A DNA stretch of 64,000 bases from Pomphorhynchus laevis (taxonomy: Eukaryota > Acanthocephala > Palaeacanthocephala > Echinorhynchida > Pomphorhynchidae): NCBI GenBank assembly GCA_012934845.2, contig WNNJ02001657.1:19508-83507 (forward strand), given 5' to 3'. The position numbers and the translations under genes are program-made. Positions 42,281-53,374 of this stretch are shown in pieces. Each line of letters starts with the position of its first letter. The stretch's first letter is position 1. The notes beneath the pieces are model-generated. The model saw only the letters and a list, made by a program, of their open reading frames with translations. It searched no databases and was not told where the DNA came from.

Positions 42281-42679
42281 AGGATATATGATAATTCATC
42301 AATAAGATTAGCCGTTTAGTGCATGGGATTGAATTAAAATGTAACATTTTAAGTAGTAATGTGAATCACGCTCTTATAATTTTGACATAATCAATCGTCA
42401 CAAAATATTTATAGCCACAATGACCCCAATTAATTATTTATGGTGATCATAACCCTAATAAATTATTTACGGTAGACCGCGATTATCAATAAAAGCATGA
42501 ATCTCAAAAGTGTGAAGATTTGGTAAATATACTATTGAAGTGCAGAAAGTTTCACAACTACAATACTAAAACTTGATATCCATGTTTTAGCCACATATTT
42601 GACATTAAAAAAACATAATTTGTGTTATCTGGGAATATATTAGATTGTAAACATATTTTTAATTAATACCCACCATCCA
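42281..42679. other. A+T-rich interval, no feature recognised
   Basis: No coding match or shared repeat was seen. It includes two near-copies of TAATTATTTA(T/C)GGT about 40 bp apart (42433 and 42463). Confidence 0.4.
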
Positions 42680-43045
42680 CATACAACTCCGCCTTCTTCT
42701 CGTAACTTTTCGTCTCATCGCTGTCGGTTCCCCATCGTTCATTAACCTCCCTTTCTTAGGCGACACTCGTCCTACCTCTCTATCGCTGAGTTCCCGTCAT
42801 TCCCTCTTACTCTACGTTTTTAATTACCCTAACCACGACGGTCTCCGATCCTTACTCGTATCCGCCTCACTCGCCTGGAATCAGCTCCTACTCGACATCC
42901 GCCGTGCTCCCTCCTTTATCTCATTCAAATGCCGCCTCCGTACCCACATTCTCGACACATAATTTAGATTTTTGTTTTTTGTTGCTGTGGTCATGTAAGC
43001 GTGCGCCGGCACACATTTGCCACGTAAAATAAATCTTTTTTTTAA
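42680..43045 (+). mobile_element. Family C 3' fragment C5 (C2-type)
   Basis: The last roughly 95 residues of a C2-type protein are recognisable (RLIAVGSPSFINLPFLGDTR, then SLLLYVFNYPNHDGLRSLL, ending HILDT). The 3' UTR carries the stem-loop GCGTGC-GCCG-GCACAC and a TAAAATAAATC tail. One stem position is mismatched in this copy. It is 5'-truncated and an independent insertion. Confidence 0.8.
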
Positions 43046-43669
43046 TACTGGAAGCTGCCTTTGGCAAATCATTTTGTTTGGGAGAATAGCGTACGATTTG
43101 ATTATTACGTATCATGTAAAATTATGCAATATTGAGCTATCACTTCTTTAGCTCTCCTTTAAGAGTCTTTTGTAGTTCTTTATCTTGAAATATAAGATCA
43201 ACATATAAGAACATCATTTTGCCGAACACTTGTATAAGTACGATCTTGATCCACTCTACTACTAGTAGTCTTGGCCCGAGGTATTTGAAAAGTTTGTGAA
43301 AAAGTGGGACGTTACCGAATATTTCAGAGATGATGTGTCTTACGCGTTACTTAAATATTGATGCAACGATGATAAATGACAATTCCTGATATCTTCTATT
43401 CCGGAGCATGTTTGAGAGAAATACGAACGATTGATTATGTTGAAGAATGTCTGTAAAAGGCATTTCAAATCGTTATCGTGCCGGCTACAATAGAAATCTA
43501 TTTATTTATCAATGTTGCTCAACATTAAACATTATATGATATGAACCAAAGCGTTGGGGTATACAAAGATCATCTATAGGTGGTTTACACCATCTTAGAT
43601 GATGTAACAATCAAAGCTGTATAAAAAACTATCGATTTAGGCATTATTGTATGTAATTACCTAAAATCA
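43046..43669. other. Interval with possible faint family A sequence
   Basis: Scattered plus-strand residues such as WDVTEYFRDDVSYALLKY near 43310 vaguely resemble the region between the A1 endonuclease and RT. This is too weak to annotate as a gene; otherwise nothing is recognised. Confidence 0.3.
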
Positions 43670-44317
43670 CCATATCACGTTAGTTACACTTCAGGCAAGT
43701 ATCTTCGCTTACTAGGTATGCTGAGTAGATCCCTCAGTACTCTTGACGCTAAATGCTTCCACCTTATTTTCAATATGGTTACACGCAGTCACATACTGTA
43801 CGCCTCTGTAGTGACATACTCCTTAGGTGAATAGAACTACTTAGAGGTGAATTGAACCTATATGAGCGAGTTTTGAGGAAACCACTAATCTTGTACCATC
43901 TTTACGGAATGCTATATATATTGATAGACTCGAAATTTTAGGGTTCCAATTAGTATAATTTTCACTAAGATAAGCTGATTTGGTGTTTGGCGATCTCTGT
44001 CCGATCCAAAGTACTCCTGTCGACATATCTTTAACCTAAGGAATTCATGTTCTTCGAGGCCATAATCTTTCCTTGAAACGTAGAATACGTCCAAAGATGA
44101 ATTTCGCTATGATCGGTGACAGAATCAACGAAATGTGGAACAGTTTACCTGCATATGTCGTCTGCGCAACAACTGCAAAAATTTTCACAAAACGACTCAG
44201 GACACATTTTAACTGATTTTCTGTTTTGCTTTCTCTTTTCTTCTCTTTATTAATTTTTACGTTTCCGACTTCACAAACAATGTGTTTAACTGGTCAACGT
44301 ATCTATAATAATAACTA
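43670..44317 (+). pseudogene. Family A LINE A3, RT C-terminal remnant
   Basis: The plus strand shows SGKYLRLLGMLSRSLSTLDA, MVTRSHILYASVV (A1: FFLSHILYASPAC), then ATTAKIFTKRLRTHF, a 3' UTR and a short TAATAATAACTAA tail near 44317 like the (TAA)n tail of A1. Several stops and shifts. It is the 3' part of a copy from another A subfamily. Confidence 0.6.
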
Positions 44318-44389
44318 AACAGTATTCAACTGACCATCAGCTAATGTATTTAAATAAGACTAGGATTTGTCTGTCGCTATTACTAACTC

Positions 44390-44584
44390 TTCGATGATAA
44401 ATCCTGAGGTCGTCAACATACATTAAGGTTTTTGACGATATACCATTTACACGCATACATTAAGGTTATTGATCGCATTAAGCACGGAAGCTCGTTGACA
44501 TACAAATTGAATAAGATAGGTCCCAAAATATATCCCTGTGGTACATCACTAGATATATAAATCAAATTCGACGATATATCATTT
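44390..44584 (-). pseudogene. Family A LINE A4, RT part left of B2
   Basis: The minus strand reads NDISSNLIYISSDVPQGYIL then GPILFNLYVNELPCLMRS, the RT motif-B region (A1: GVPQGSVLGPILFSLYINDL). It continues the copy at 48450-49960, from which it was separated by B2. The 11-bp ATATATCATTT at 44574-44584 is the left target duplication of B2. Confidence 0.8.
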
Positions 44585-44598
44585 GAGAATAACAAAAA

Positions 44599-45831
44599 AT
44601 GAATGCTAAAACGCTATCGGAGCTTCAAAGCTCTACAACTTTTGGTGATTTTACAATGAAATATGGTAGTAATGAACGATCTGGTTCAATTCTTTCGTCT
44701 ACTGGAGACAATTCTAATCAGGTTAGTGATGTTTCGTGTTTATTAAATGCAGATAAGGGGCTGCTACCCCCGATTCCAAAATTAGCTAACCTGTGCATCA
44801 TCAATTCAAAAAAAACCAATAGAGAAACACAATCTCTTCTCAACCTTTTTGCGAAAGTTTGTATCAATTCATCCAAACAGGGTGCTGTTCAATTCAGTGA
44901 AGATTTTGGACAATACTGTAAGAGTTTCCTTCCCGAATGCCTCTTTATTAAAGGAATACAAAGATTATTTTGACAAGCACCTTTTGGACTCTGGTTCCAT
45001 AACGTTGAAACCCCTTCAGTGCTCAGTTAAAATATCTAATTTTCCATTGTTTCTAACAGAAGAAGATTTGATAACTCTGAAAAAATTGTATGGCCTCCAA
45101 TCAGTGAGGCAAGTCCTAGGTAAGGGGGCGACCCCCTCCCAGTGGCTTTTGCAAATACAGATCTTGATTCCGGTCTGCTTCTTTCTAAATCGTCAGCGAA
45201 TCCTTTCCTAGGTTTTAACTTAGGATTCACTCTAATTGACGAAGACCGACTCACATTCCCACACTGTAACAAGTGCCATGCCTGGGGCCACTGGTACTCT
45301 ACATGCAGCAAGGCCTTGGTATGCGGTGTTTGTGGTGCTGGGGATTGTCAGTATGCTTTAAAAGGGGAAAGATGTCAGGCCTCCTCCTCTTGCGCTAATT
45401 GTGGAGGGGAACATCCGGCCTGGTCAAGGCGCTGCAGAATATTTAAAGAATATAAACAACTGTTTGTTAAGCCTAGAACCCCGATCAACTACGCCTCTGC
45501 TGCTGGTTCATCAGCCGACCGGATGTCAAACGCTGACATCATTCAACTTCTTGATAACCAGAAACGAGTAATTTTTTCGCAATTTCAAACAATGATTGGA
45601 CCTCTGCTATCCTCTTTTGTAGGGACAACAGCTGCCCCCATGCCTAACGAGCTTAAAACCCCCACTCCAAGAAGAGGGGGCTTCGGCCAGAACAGTCCCA
45701 CCCCCAAGGTGGGGAAGATGATCAAGGATAAGAAGGCTTCTCTGGGAAATGAAGATATTGCCCTGGGGGGTACGACCCGCGACGGGGCTAGTGGCAGTGA
45801 GGGTAACCCTCCTGCACCTAGCTCTGTCTAG
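44599..45831 (+). pseudogene. B2 ORF1: zinc-knuckle protein, two frameshifts
   Basis: ATG at 44599. First frame to about 44860: LLPPIPKLANLCII. The second, to about 45130, has NRVLFNSVKILDNTVRVSFP, YKDYFDKHLLDSGS and KISNFPLFLTEEDLITLKKL, an RNA-recognition-like domain. The third, to 45831, has GFTLIDEDRLTFPHCNKCHA with knuckles CNKCHAWGHWYSTC, CGVCGAGDCQ and CANCGGEHPAWSRRC, then a basic Pro-rich tail ending PAPSSV. The two shifts lie near 44860 and near 45125-45145. The domain order equals B1 and B3 ORF1. Confidence 0.85.
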
Positions 45832-45863
45832 GTTGGCATCCCCCTTCCAACTAATTTAGCCCA

Positions 45864-48323
45864 ATGGTGAGTAAACCTGAGCCTTTTTCACTGAATATTC
45901 TTCAGTGGAATTCGGGAGGTGCTTCTGCCCTTAGACTTTTATCTGGTAGAGACGCAGATGTTATAGTCCTCCAGGAGACGCGGTCTATCCGTCTCCCCCA
46001 GGACATTACTCGATTTATCCCAAAGCAAATTTGTTCCCACTATACTCCGTACATAACCCCACCTCACTCCTCTTCATCTCAAGGACTCTTGACCCTAGTT
46101 AAATGCTCTTTAAGGTCCTCCCTACTGCTAAATTACTCTTGTCCTGCCCTGTCTTGTCTAGTAGTTTCACTCGTTAAGAACGGTAAACGCCTCAGTCTAG
46201 CCAACGTCTACATTCGTCCAGGAGAGATTCACAAGAACCGTGACCTTCTGGATGGTATTATCGATAGCGGCTATGACATTGTACTAGGTGACTTCAACGA
46301 CAGAACTGGTCGTTGGATTAATGCTGCTCTCCGCAGAGCCAGGAACGGTTATCTTATTCACAAACCACCGTCCCCTACATTTCATTGCACATCAACGAAT
46401 TCACTCCTCGACCTATTACTGCTCCACGAGAGATGGTTGTTAAAACCCTTCTGCACGGAGCAGTCGCGACAGCATCTGTCCACATCTCATGATCTAATTC
46501 GCTGGCGGATAGAGGAGGATACGCTGCTTCGGAGAAGATTCCACTTTGACCCGATCAGAGTGGCTTTCTTCCAAGCTGCTATCCAACGCTTCCCCCGAAT
46601 TGGTAATGAGAATTTTACCGAATTTAATTCCTACCTCTCTTCGCAAGCTACCGCATTGCTTTCTACAACCTATAAAGGTCGCATTTTCAATCCCACTCCG
46701 ACGAAACTCAAGGTTCTAGCAAAACTACTGAACCTCCCTAATCTCTCTTCTTCCGCCAGACAGACTCTCTCGAATGAATACTGGCGCACCAGATATTGGT
46801 TCCAGCTGAGTAGGGATAGGGCGAGCATTGCTCGTCTTAACCCTTCTCAGTCTTCCTTTTGGAAGATTTTCAAGAAGGAGAAGTTTGCTTGTTGGAGGGA
46901 TAGGGCCTTGGGTTGGATCGGTAGAATTGGCCTTGATAAAGTTTTAGAAGAGTCACTTGCCTTACACAACTATGGAGCCACTCAATCTCCGCAACCAATC
47001 CCGCCTTGGGGAGACTTCAGGAGTAGAGACTTATCTGTCACAGATATTCTCAACGCCTGGGGGCCTCTTCCAAGCACCTCCAAAACCGTCGCTCCACTCT
47101 CTTCTCGTGTCTGTCAGCTTTTGACAACCGATCAAAGAAGGGAGGTGGCCATCACAATGCTATTAGCCACCCCATCCGATGTAGCCGGCATCAACATTAG
47201 CAAGAGAATTTTTATTCCAAAAAAGTTTCCGGTCTCTTGTCCTAAAGACCTGCGGCCCATTTCGATTCAAAATTCCCTCGTATCGATCTACGAAAAAGCG
47301 CTTGCGCGTAGAATCCGCGATCATCTGATTAGGCGAAATTTAATCCCACCTGGTTTCCATGGGTTTGTCAAAGGTCGCTCGGTCCATTCAGCAGTTGGTG
47401 AAGTGCATCGGTTTTGTCAGGAGAACAGTCATCAGCTAGCTGTGGCAGTTTTCCTTGATTTTTCCGCTGCATTTGACCGCATCTCCATTCCCTTTGTTAT
47501 CTCTTCTCTCAGGTCCCTCGGGTTGCCTGTGAGAATTGTTAACAGGGTGGAGATACTGCTGTACACCAAGCGATTTTATTATGATGACGACCCTGATGCG
47601 CGTCAGTTCTACCCTATTACGGGTGTGCCTCAAGGTTCACCACTTTCTCCAATCTTATATCTTGCTGCCTCAATTATTCTATTTAAAATATTTAAACGTG
47701 AACAACGTCTAGTGGTGTACGCTGATGACACCACAGCCCTGTTCACTGGACGCAGGTGCAAAGACGTAGTCTCGGACATCAGCCGCTTCTTTATAAGATT
47801 AAAAGACCAGTTGCCTAGATCCAACCTTATTCTAAACTCCGCTAAATCGCAGGTGGTTGTCTTTCATGGCTCCCCTGCAACCAAGAAAAAACTTAAGAGA
47901 CTAGCACTCTCTACGCTCTCCTCCATATTTGCATCCGAACCACTCCCTGTCTTCACAAGTCGAGTAAAATACCTGGGGTTCACCGTTTCGGTGAACTGGT
48001 CGGCGAAAGCCGACCTGGATAGACTCAAACGTATCCTGAAGAAAGCTAGGTGGGCTCTGAAACGGGCCCAGCATCTGTCGTTGAATGGGAAAACCCAGGT
48101 GCGCCTTTGGGGTACCTGGGCTATCTCGGGATTAGTCTTCTTCTCAAGAGGACGTCCCCCAGAGCAAAGGCTAAGGTTTCTTAAGCTCCTCGTCTCTCGT
48201 TTACCCAACATCGTCCGCACCGATTGGATTCTTCGGGAGGTGAAAGACCCCGGGTGGTTCAATCGGAAAGCGGCGTGCTGGATTGGTTGGGGGGCTCAGA
48301 TCCCCATTGATTTGAGGCCTTAA
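45864..48323 (+). CDS. B2 ORF2: endonuclease-reverse transcriptase (intact)
   Basis: This is an open 819-residue frame from the ATG at 45864, 32 nt after the ORF1 stop. Endonuclease: LNILQWNSGGASALRLL, VLQETRSIRL, VLGDFNDRTGRWINAALRRA near residue 142, TNSLLDLLLL, STSHDLIRWR. RT: CPKDLRPISIQNSLVSIYEK, GFVKGRSVHSAV, AVFLDFSAAFDRISI, GVPQGSPLSPILYLAAS, LVVYADDTTALFT. C-terminal: VKYLGFTVSVNW, RPPEQRLRFLKLL and WFNRKAACWIGW. No RNase H and no C-terminal zinc knuckle. All catalytic residues are intact, so this protein could be functional. Confidence 0.92.
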   Translation: MVSKPEPFSLNILQWNSGGASALRLLSGRDADVIVLQETRSIRLPQDITRFIPKQICSHYTPYITPPHSSSSQGLLTLVKCSLRSSLLLNYSCPALSCLVVSLVKNGKRLSLANVYIRPGEIHKNRDLLDGIIDSGYDIVLGDFNDRTGRWINAALRRARNGYLIHKPPSPTFHCTSTNSLLDLLLLHERWLLKPFCTEQSRQHLSTSHDLIRWRIEEDTLLRRRFHFDPIRVAFFQAAIQRFPRIGNENFTEFNSYLSSQATALLSTTYKGRIFNPTPTKLKVLAKLLNLPNLSSSARQTLSNEYWRTRYWFQLSRDRASIARLNPSQSSFWKIFKKEKFACWRDRALGWIGRIGLDKVLEESLALHNYGATQSPQPIPPWGDFRSRDLSVTDILNAWGPLPSTSKTVAPLSSRVCQLLTTDQRREVAITMLLATPSDVAGINISKRIFIPKKFPVSCPKDLRPISIQNSLVSIYEKALARRIRDHLIRRNLIPPGFHGFVKGRSVHSAVGEVHRFCQENSHQLAVAVFLDFSAAFDRISIPFVISSLRSLGLPVRIVNRVEILLYTKRFYYDDDPDARQFYPITGVPQGSPLSPILYLAASIILFKIFKREQRLVVYADDTTALFTGRRCKDVVSDISRFFIRLKDQLPRSNLILNSAKSQVVVFHGSPATKKKLKRLALSTLSSIFASEPLPVFTSRVKYLGFTVSVNWSAKADLDRLKRILKKARWALKRAQHLSLNGKTQVRLWGTWAISGLVFFSRGRPPEQRLRFLKLLVSRLPNIVRTDWILREVKDPGWFNRKAACWIGWGAQIPIDLRP

Positions 48324-48449
48324 TAGGAAGAAGACAAAGAAATTGTTGACCTATTTTTTCTGTTGACTGACTGTTTATTTTTTTTCTAACGGAATTCTTG
48401 TTAAACGACACTTCCATTTATGTATTTTTATTAATAAAGTCTTATTATT

Positions 48450-49960
48450 ATATATCATTTACACAAACTGCGGCGGTACTATTTTGAAGATAAGCATATA
48501 TCCAATCAACAACCAATATACTATGATCAGTAGTATCAATGACATGGGAGAAGTCGATAAATATTACATCTGTATGAACGCCAATGTCAAAAGCACTCGC
48601 CCAATTGTCCATTGCAATCAGCAAATTAGAGGGGGTCAACATATACCTACGAAATTCATGTTGAGCGGGATGCAATATATTATTACTGGAAATGTGTCGA
48701 ATAATTTCTAACAAAATTATACGTTCCAGAACTGTACATAAAATGTACGTAAGACTCACTTGTCTAAAATTATCAGCACATGACCTCTCATTTTTCTTAA
48801 ATACTGGACAAACTATCGATTTTGTCCAATCTTTGGGAATCTCTGACTGTGATATAGAGAACAAATATTCGTTGCAGTGTTTCGCAAACTTTAGAAGCTA
48901 ATTCTCGAAGAAACACGGATGGCAATCCGTCAGGCCCAGAGTGACAGCATTTTAATCGTTGAAGTTGAGTAAATGCACTATCGATTGAAATTTGCGAAAG
49001 TAAGTTGGATGGTAAGTAATTCCGATACATGGTATTATGAGATGTAATAGAGTGTTTTCTTATTGGGAAGAAAGTCTAAACGAATGTATCAGCGACTACG
49101 TTATCATCCACTACTATTTCATGTTTTAATCGTAAAGGGAAACAATTTTATTCCTTTCGATATTTTGAAGCGCAATATTCGAAAAATAAATTCGGTTCAT
49201 ACCTTATGTTCCTAGTAAGTGATTCTTCAAAGTCTAATTTATTTTGCCTTTTAAGGGACGTGAACTTAAAAAACTTATTCCTTGCTTTACGACATGGCAT
49301 ATATTCTCATTGGGAAACACGATATCGTCGGTACAACACCTTACACTCTTTCAAAAGATTACTCACTTCGCTATCAAATCATGGTTTATTGGGTTTACTA
49401 AAGTGCATAGTGTGTATAGGTGCAGATCTGTCGAGAAGATAAAGTAGTGTATCGCGAAAAAATGTCTACGCACGTTCCTATCCTACAACAAACGGGTCCA
49501 GCCAAGCTATATGAACAAGATGACAACGTACGATATCGTAATCAGCTTTATAGATGCTTAATTCCTTGTGAGAAATATTGACATTTGGTACAGCGAACAG
49601 GAAATGTATCAACATAGAGCAATGATGACTATTCCCAATTGCCAAGAGATAATTGATTTTAATAAGATCACTGTTTGACAAACATAAATCAAGCATACTC
49701 TTAGAAGTAGCTCTAAAACGCGTGTTCTCCTTTACATGCTGAAAGTAATTTAGTTCGTTTATGGAATCAAGTAATTCAGACGATTCAAAATCACAACCAC
49801 TCAAACGAGAATAATTTAACCAGTCTGCATGATACATATTGAAATAACCTAGAATAATCAAATTTTCTTGAACGACAAATCGTTCTAACTCATCTCGAAG
49901 ACGTTGAGTAGATGTCGTAATAGATCAATAAACAAGCCCAATAACAAGCGAGGAACCAGG
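48450..49960 (-). pseudogene. Family A LINE A4, endonuclease and RT part right of B2
   Basis: On the minus strand the endonuclease (49861-49478) has IILGYFNMYHADWLNYSRLS (G-Y-F-N for G-D-F-N), FQHVKENTRFRATSKSMLDL and LAIGNSHHCSMLIH. The RT start (49030-48450) has LQRLKCCHSGPDGLPSVFLR, WTKSIVCPVFKKNERSCADN, FRQVSLTYILCTVLERI, HPAQHEFRR and DVIFIDFSHVIDTTDHS. It is cut at CVNDI by B2 and resumes at 44584. At least four breaks plus active-site changes; an old copy. Confidence 0.8.
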
Positions 49961-50514
49961 ACTTCTTATAAAATCTTATATAATTATTTATTATTAATCT
50001 TTATTTATATCTAAAATACGTAGACTTAGTTATCTAATCTGATTTCTAGGTTACACCATAAGGATTGATATTCGATCTCTTCATTATCGCGATGCAATAC
50101 ACTGACTAAAAGACTATCATATGTGAACAAGATCACACCACCGCCTATAGTATTTCTATGATAAAAATGTATTTTCTAAATCTCATACATCACGAAAGCG
50201 AATAGTATTGTAGTTGTAATCAGAACAGAATCTGTCTAAAATGAATTTATTTGACTTTCTGGTACACTTCAATAAAACCAGTTTTTATTTATTTAAGCAC
50301 AAACTATTTTTTTGATTGAATGATATATTTAATTATATATTGAAATATAATTATATATTTAATGTATTATTCATAATATATGTCTATAAGTTAAATATGA
50401 TAAGCTAAAGTTTACTCAGAACTAAAATAAGACCATAACGCAAATGTGAATCATTTCTAGTGCACATATGACATGCTCCCTATTAGTCAAGCTTCTCTTA
50501 CAGTTAGGACGGGT
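49961..50514. other. A+T-rich interval with an inverted R1 core
   Basis: At 50013-50040 the complement of the R1 core (AACTAAGTCTACGTATTTT in reverse) is present. Near 50478-50540 CTATTAGTC(A/G)AGCTTCT occurs twice, about 38 bp apart, at the C6 edge. No coding sequence recognised. Confidence 0.45.
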
Positions 50515-50524
50515 TCTCTATTAG

Positions 50525-53365
50525 TCGAGCTTCTGTTACACCATCGATCTCTTCTCCCTCACCGAATCCTGGCACTCAGATTCCGACGACCTCTCCATCC
50601 GCCGTTTGCTCTCTGCCGGTTGCTCACTAGTCGAATCCGCTCGCCCCCTCAGCAAATCCCATTCTAAATTCTCTAATCATGAGGGCATTGTCGCATTTGC
50701 CCGTCGCCCCGCGTCTCTTCGCAAAATCACCCCCTTTCAATCCTTGCTCTTTTATATTGATCACTTGTCGTTCTTCTAGCCCGATCACTTTAAATCTCGC
50801 CATTGTATATCGTACTGGTTCATCAGCTCCTACATCCTTATTTTTTACCGAACTCGCTGACATCTTTTCTCATTGTTTTTTGTCATCAATCCTTCACTCG
50901 TTCTAGGCGGCTTCAACATCCGCCTAGACCGCCCTCTTCCACTGATTCCATCCGGTTCATCGACATTTTATCCAATTGCAAACTCATCTCCACCGCCCCC
51001 ACACATATCCTTGGCAGGGGAGTCGACATCATCGCCGTCCCCGATCTTTTTGATCCCTACACCTCACTGTCCATCTCCGATCCTGGTCAATCCGATCACT
51101 TTCTCGTCATCCTTGATCTCACTTCCAACCACTCCCCACTTCACACACCTACTATCCTACATCACCCTAGGAGAAAAGTTGACCACCCCCTTCTCCGCTC
51201 CGCCATACTTAAATCGTATCTATCTTCTCACACAATAACACAATCCTCTCCTCACGGTCTTGCCTTTCTTTTCGACTCTGAACTTACATCCACTCTCGGT
51301 CTTCTCTTACCCTTCAAGCTCACCCTCACCGTCGCTTGCACCGTGCCCCATGGTTTGACATCCAATGCTGACTCTCAAAGCGTCGACTCCTTCATGCTTT
51401 GCGAGTTTATCACTGCTCTCTCAGACGTGATATCTGCTCGCTCACTCCGTCTCTCCGTGATTCCTATCTTGCTCTTCGCCGATCTCATTTCCACCTACTA
51501 CGTACCAAATGCCACTCCTTTGGCAGCATAAAATCAACACTTCATTAAATTCCAAGTTGTCTCTGGCATACTTTTAACTCAATCCTTTCTCGCTCCTCTT
51601 CGTCTTGCAACATCAATCCCCGTGATTATTCGTCATTTCTTCAGACCTAAGTATCCACGCTGATCTCTCACAACCTCGTTTCCATTCCGTCTAACGGATA
51701 CTCGTATCGCCTCATTCTCCCGGAACTCTTTCATATTCTCCCTGTCTCACCTGCCGAAGTCTCGTCTGTCCTCATGCCGTTGTCCAAGAAAACCTCACCT
51801 GCTGATCCCCTGCCTACCCCCATACTTAAATCCACATGCTCATCGATATCTCCTTTCCCCACCACCTTGTTTAACTCGTCCGTCCGCAGTCGTATATTTC
51901 CACCAAACTAGAAATCCGCCATCGTTCGGCCCCTCCTTAAGAGACAATCGCTCGACTCCACTCTTCCTTCTAAATGTAGTCCCATTTCACTCCTCCCTAC
52001 TCTTTCCGAGCTTTAAGATCGCCTTATCTTAATACAGATCAACGTTTATCTCTCTTCATCTAATCTGTATCATCCTTTCCAATCCGCTTTCCGTTCAAAT
52101 CACTCCACAGAAATCGACTGCATGAAAATTTCCAACAACCTACTCATTTCTCATGACAATGGTCTATATAATGTTCTCATCTCCCTCGACCTCTCCTCCG
52201 CCTTCGACATCGTCGATCACTTCATCCTCCTTTCTCGCCTTCGTTATGATTACGGCTTTTCTTCCTCCTCCGTAGCATGGTTTGCCTCATATCTATCCGA
52301 CCGTTCTTTTCGAGTCTGTTCAAATTCATCATCCTCTCCTCCCATCCCTATTTGCTGCGGGGTCACACAAGGTTCAGTAATAGGACCCCTACTTTTCTCT
52401 CTTCTACTTGGCGATCTCTCTCCAGTTATCAAACCTTACTCCTTTAACGTCATGCAATAAGCCGATGACATCCTCATATATGCTAATGCACCCGCCCATC
52501 GTATACACGATATCGGCATTTCTGCCTCCAACTGTCTTTCCGCTATCTACAAACGCCTCCCCATCTTCGTTTCGTTCTAAACCCAGACAAGTTTAAAATA
52601 ATGTAGATCCTCCCCCGTTAACCTAACATATATCATCCCCCTATATCTTTGCCGTAACAATCATCCCCGTATTCCACAATCTCACTTTCTTAGGATTCCA
52701 TTTCGATGATCACCATTCCCTCAAACACTTCGTCCGCTACAAGGCCCGCTCGTCTAACTTAATTTTCCGTGACATCTGCCGTATCCGCCCCTTATCGACT
52801 TCCGTTCTTGTATGTCTCATCTTTCATCGCTTCTTTTCCATAAAATCGATTAATGCCTCAGCCTTTTCGCCAATTCTCCAAAATCCATCATTCTACCCCT
52901 ACAACGCGTCATCAACTCCGTCGTTCGAGTGCTCCCACGTCTCGGTTGCTTTGGCCACACATCCGCATATATTGCCCAACTCTCCTGGCCTACCATCCAC
53001 ATCCGCATACAACTCCATCTTTTTCTCGTAACTTTTCGTCTCATCACTGTCGGCTCCCCATCGCTCATCAACCTCCCTTTCTTAGACGACATTCGTCCCA
53101 CCTCTCTTTCACAGCATTCCCGTAATTCCTTCTTACTCTCCGTTTCCAATTACTCAGTCAACTATGGTATCCGATCCTTCCTCGTCGCCACTCCACGCCC
53201 GGAATAAGCTACCACTCGACGTCCGCCGCGCTCTCTCTTTTATTGCATTCAAATGCCGCCTCCGTGCCCACCTCCTCGAAACATGATTTAGATTTTTTTG
53301 TTGTTGAGGTCATGTAAGCGTGCGCCGGCACGCATTTGCCACGAAATAATAAAGATTTTCTTAAA
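50525..53365 (+). pseudogene. L2-like LINE C6 (C2-type), near full length, heavily broken
   Basis: It starts within the endonuclease (LTESWHSDSDDLSIRRLLSA region) and runs through the catalytic region near 50900 (LVLGGFNIRLDRP, G-G-F-N), DPGQSDHFLVIL, linker, SLDLSSAFDIVDHF near 52190, CGVTQGSVIGPLLFSLLLGD near 52360 and an altered Y-A-D-D near 52460 (TAA before ADDIL). It ends with the C-terminal region at about 53285. The 3' UTR has the stem-loop GCGTGC-GCCG-GCACGC and AATAATAAAGA. Ten or more breaks are spread along it. It is the same subfamily as C2 but much older. Confidence 0.8.
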
Positions 53366-53374
53366 TACAAAAAA

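Larger units (their letters stand above)
44585..48449 (+). mobile_element. Jockey/I-like LINE B2, full length, bounded by an 11-bp TSD
   Basis: This 3865-bp insertion in the RT gene of A4 is flanked by perfect copies of ATATATCATTT (44574-44584 and 48450-48460). The duplication fixes both ends: the 5' leader is 14 nt (GAGAATAACAAAAA before the ATG), and the 3' UTR ends at AATAAAGTCTTATTATT. ORF1 has frame damage, and ORF2 is fully open. This is the best-defined family B copy in the window. Confidence 0.95.
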
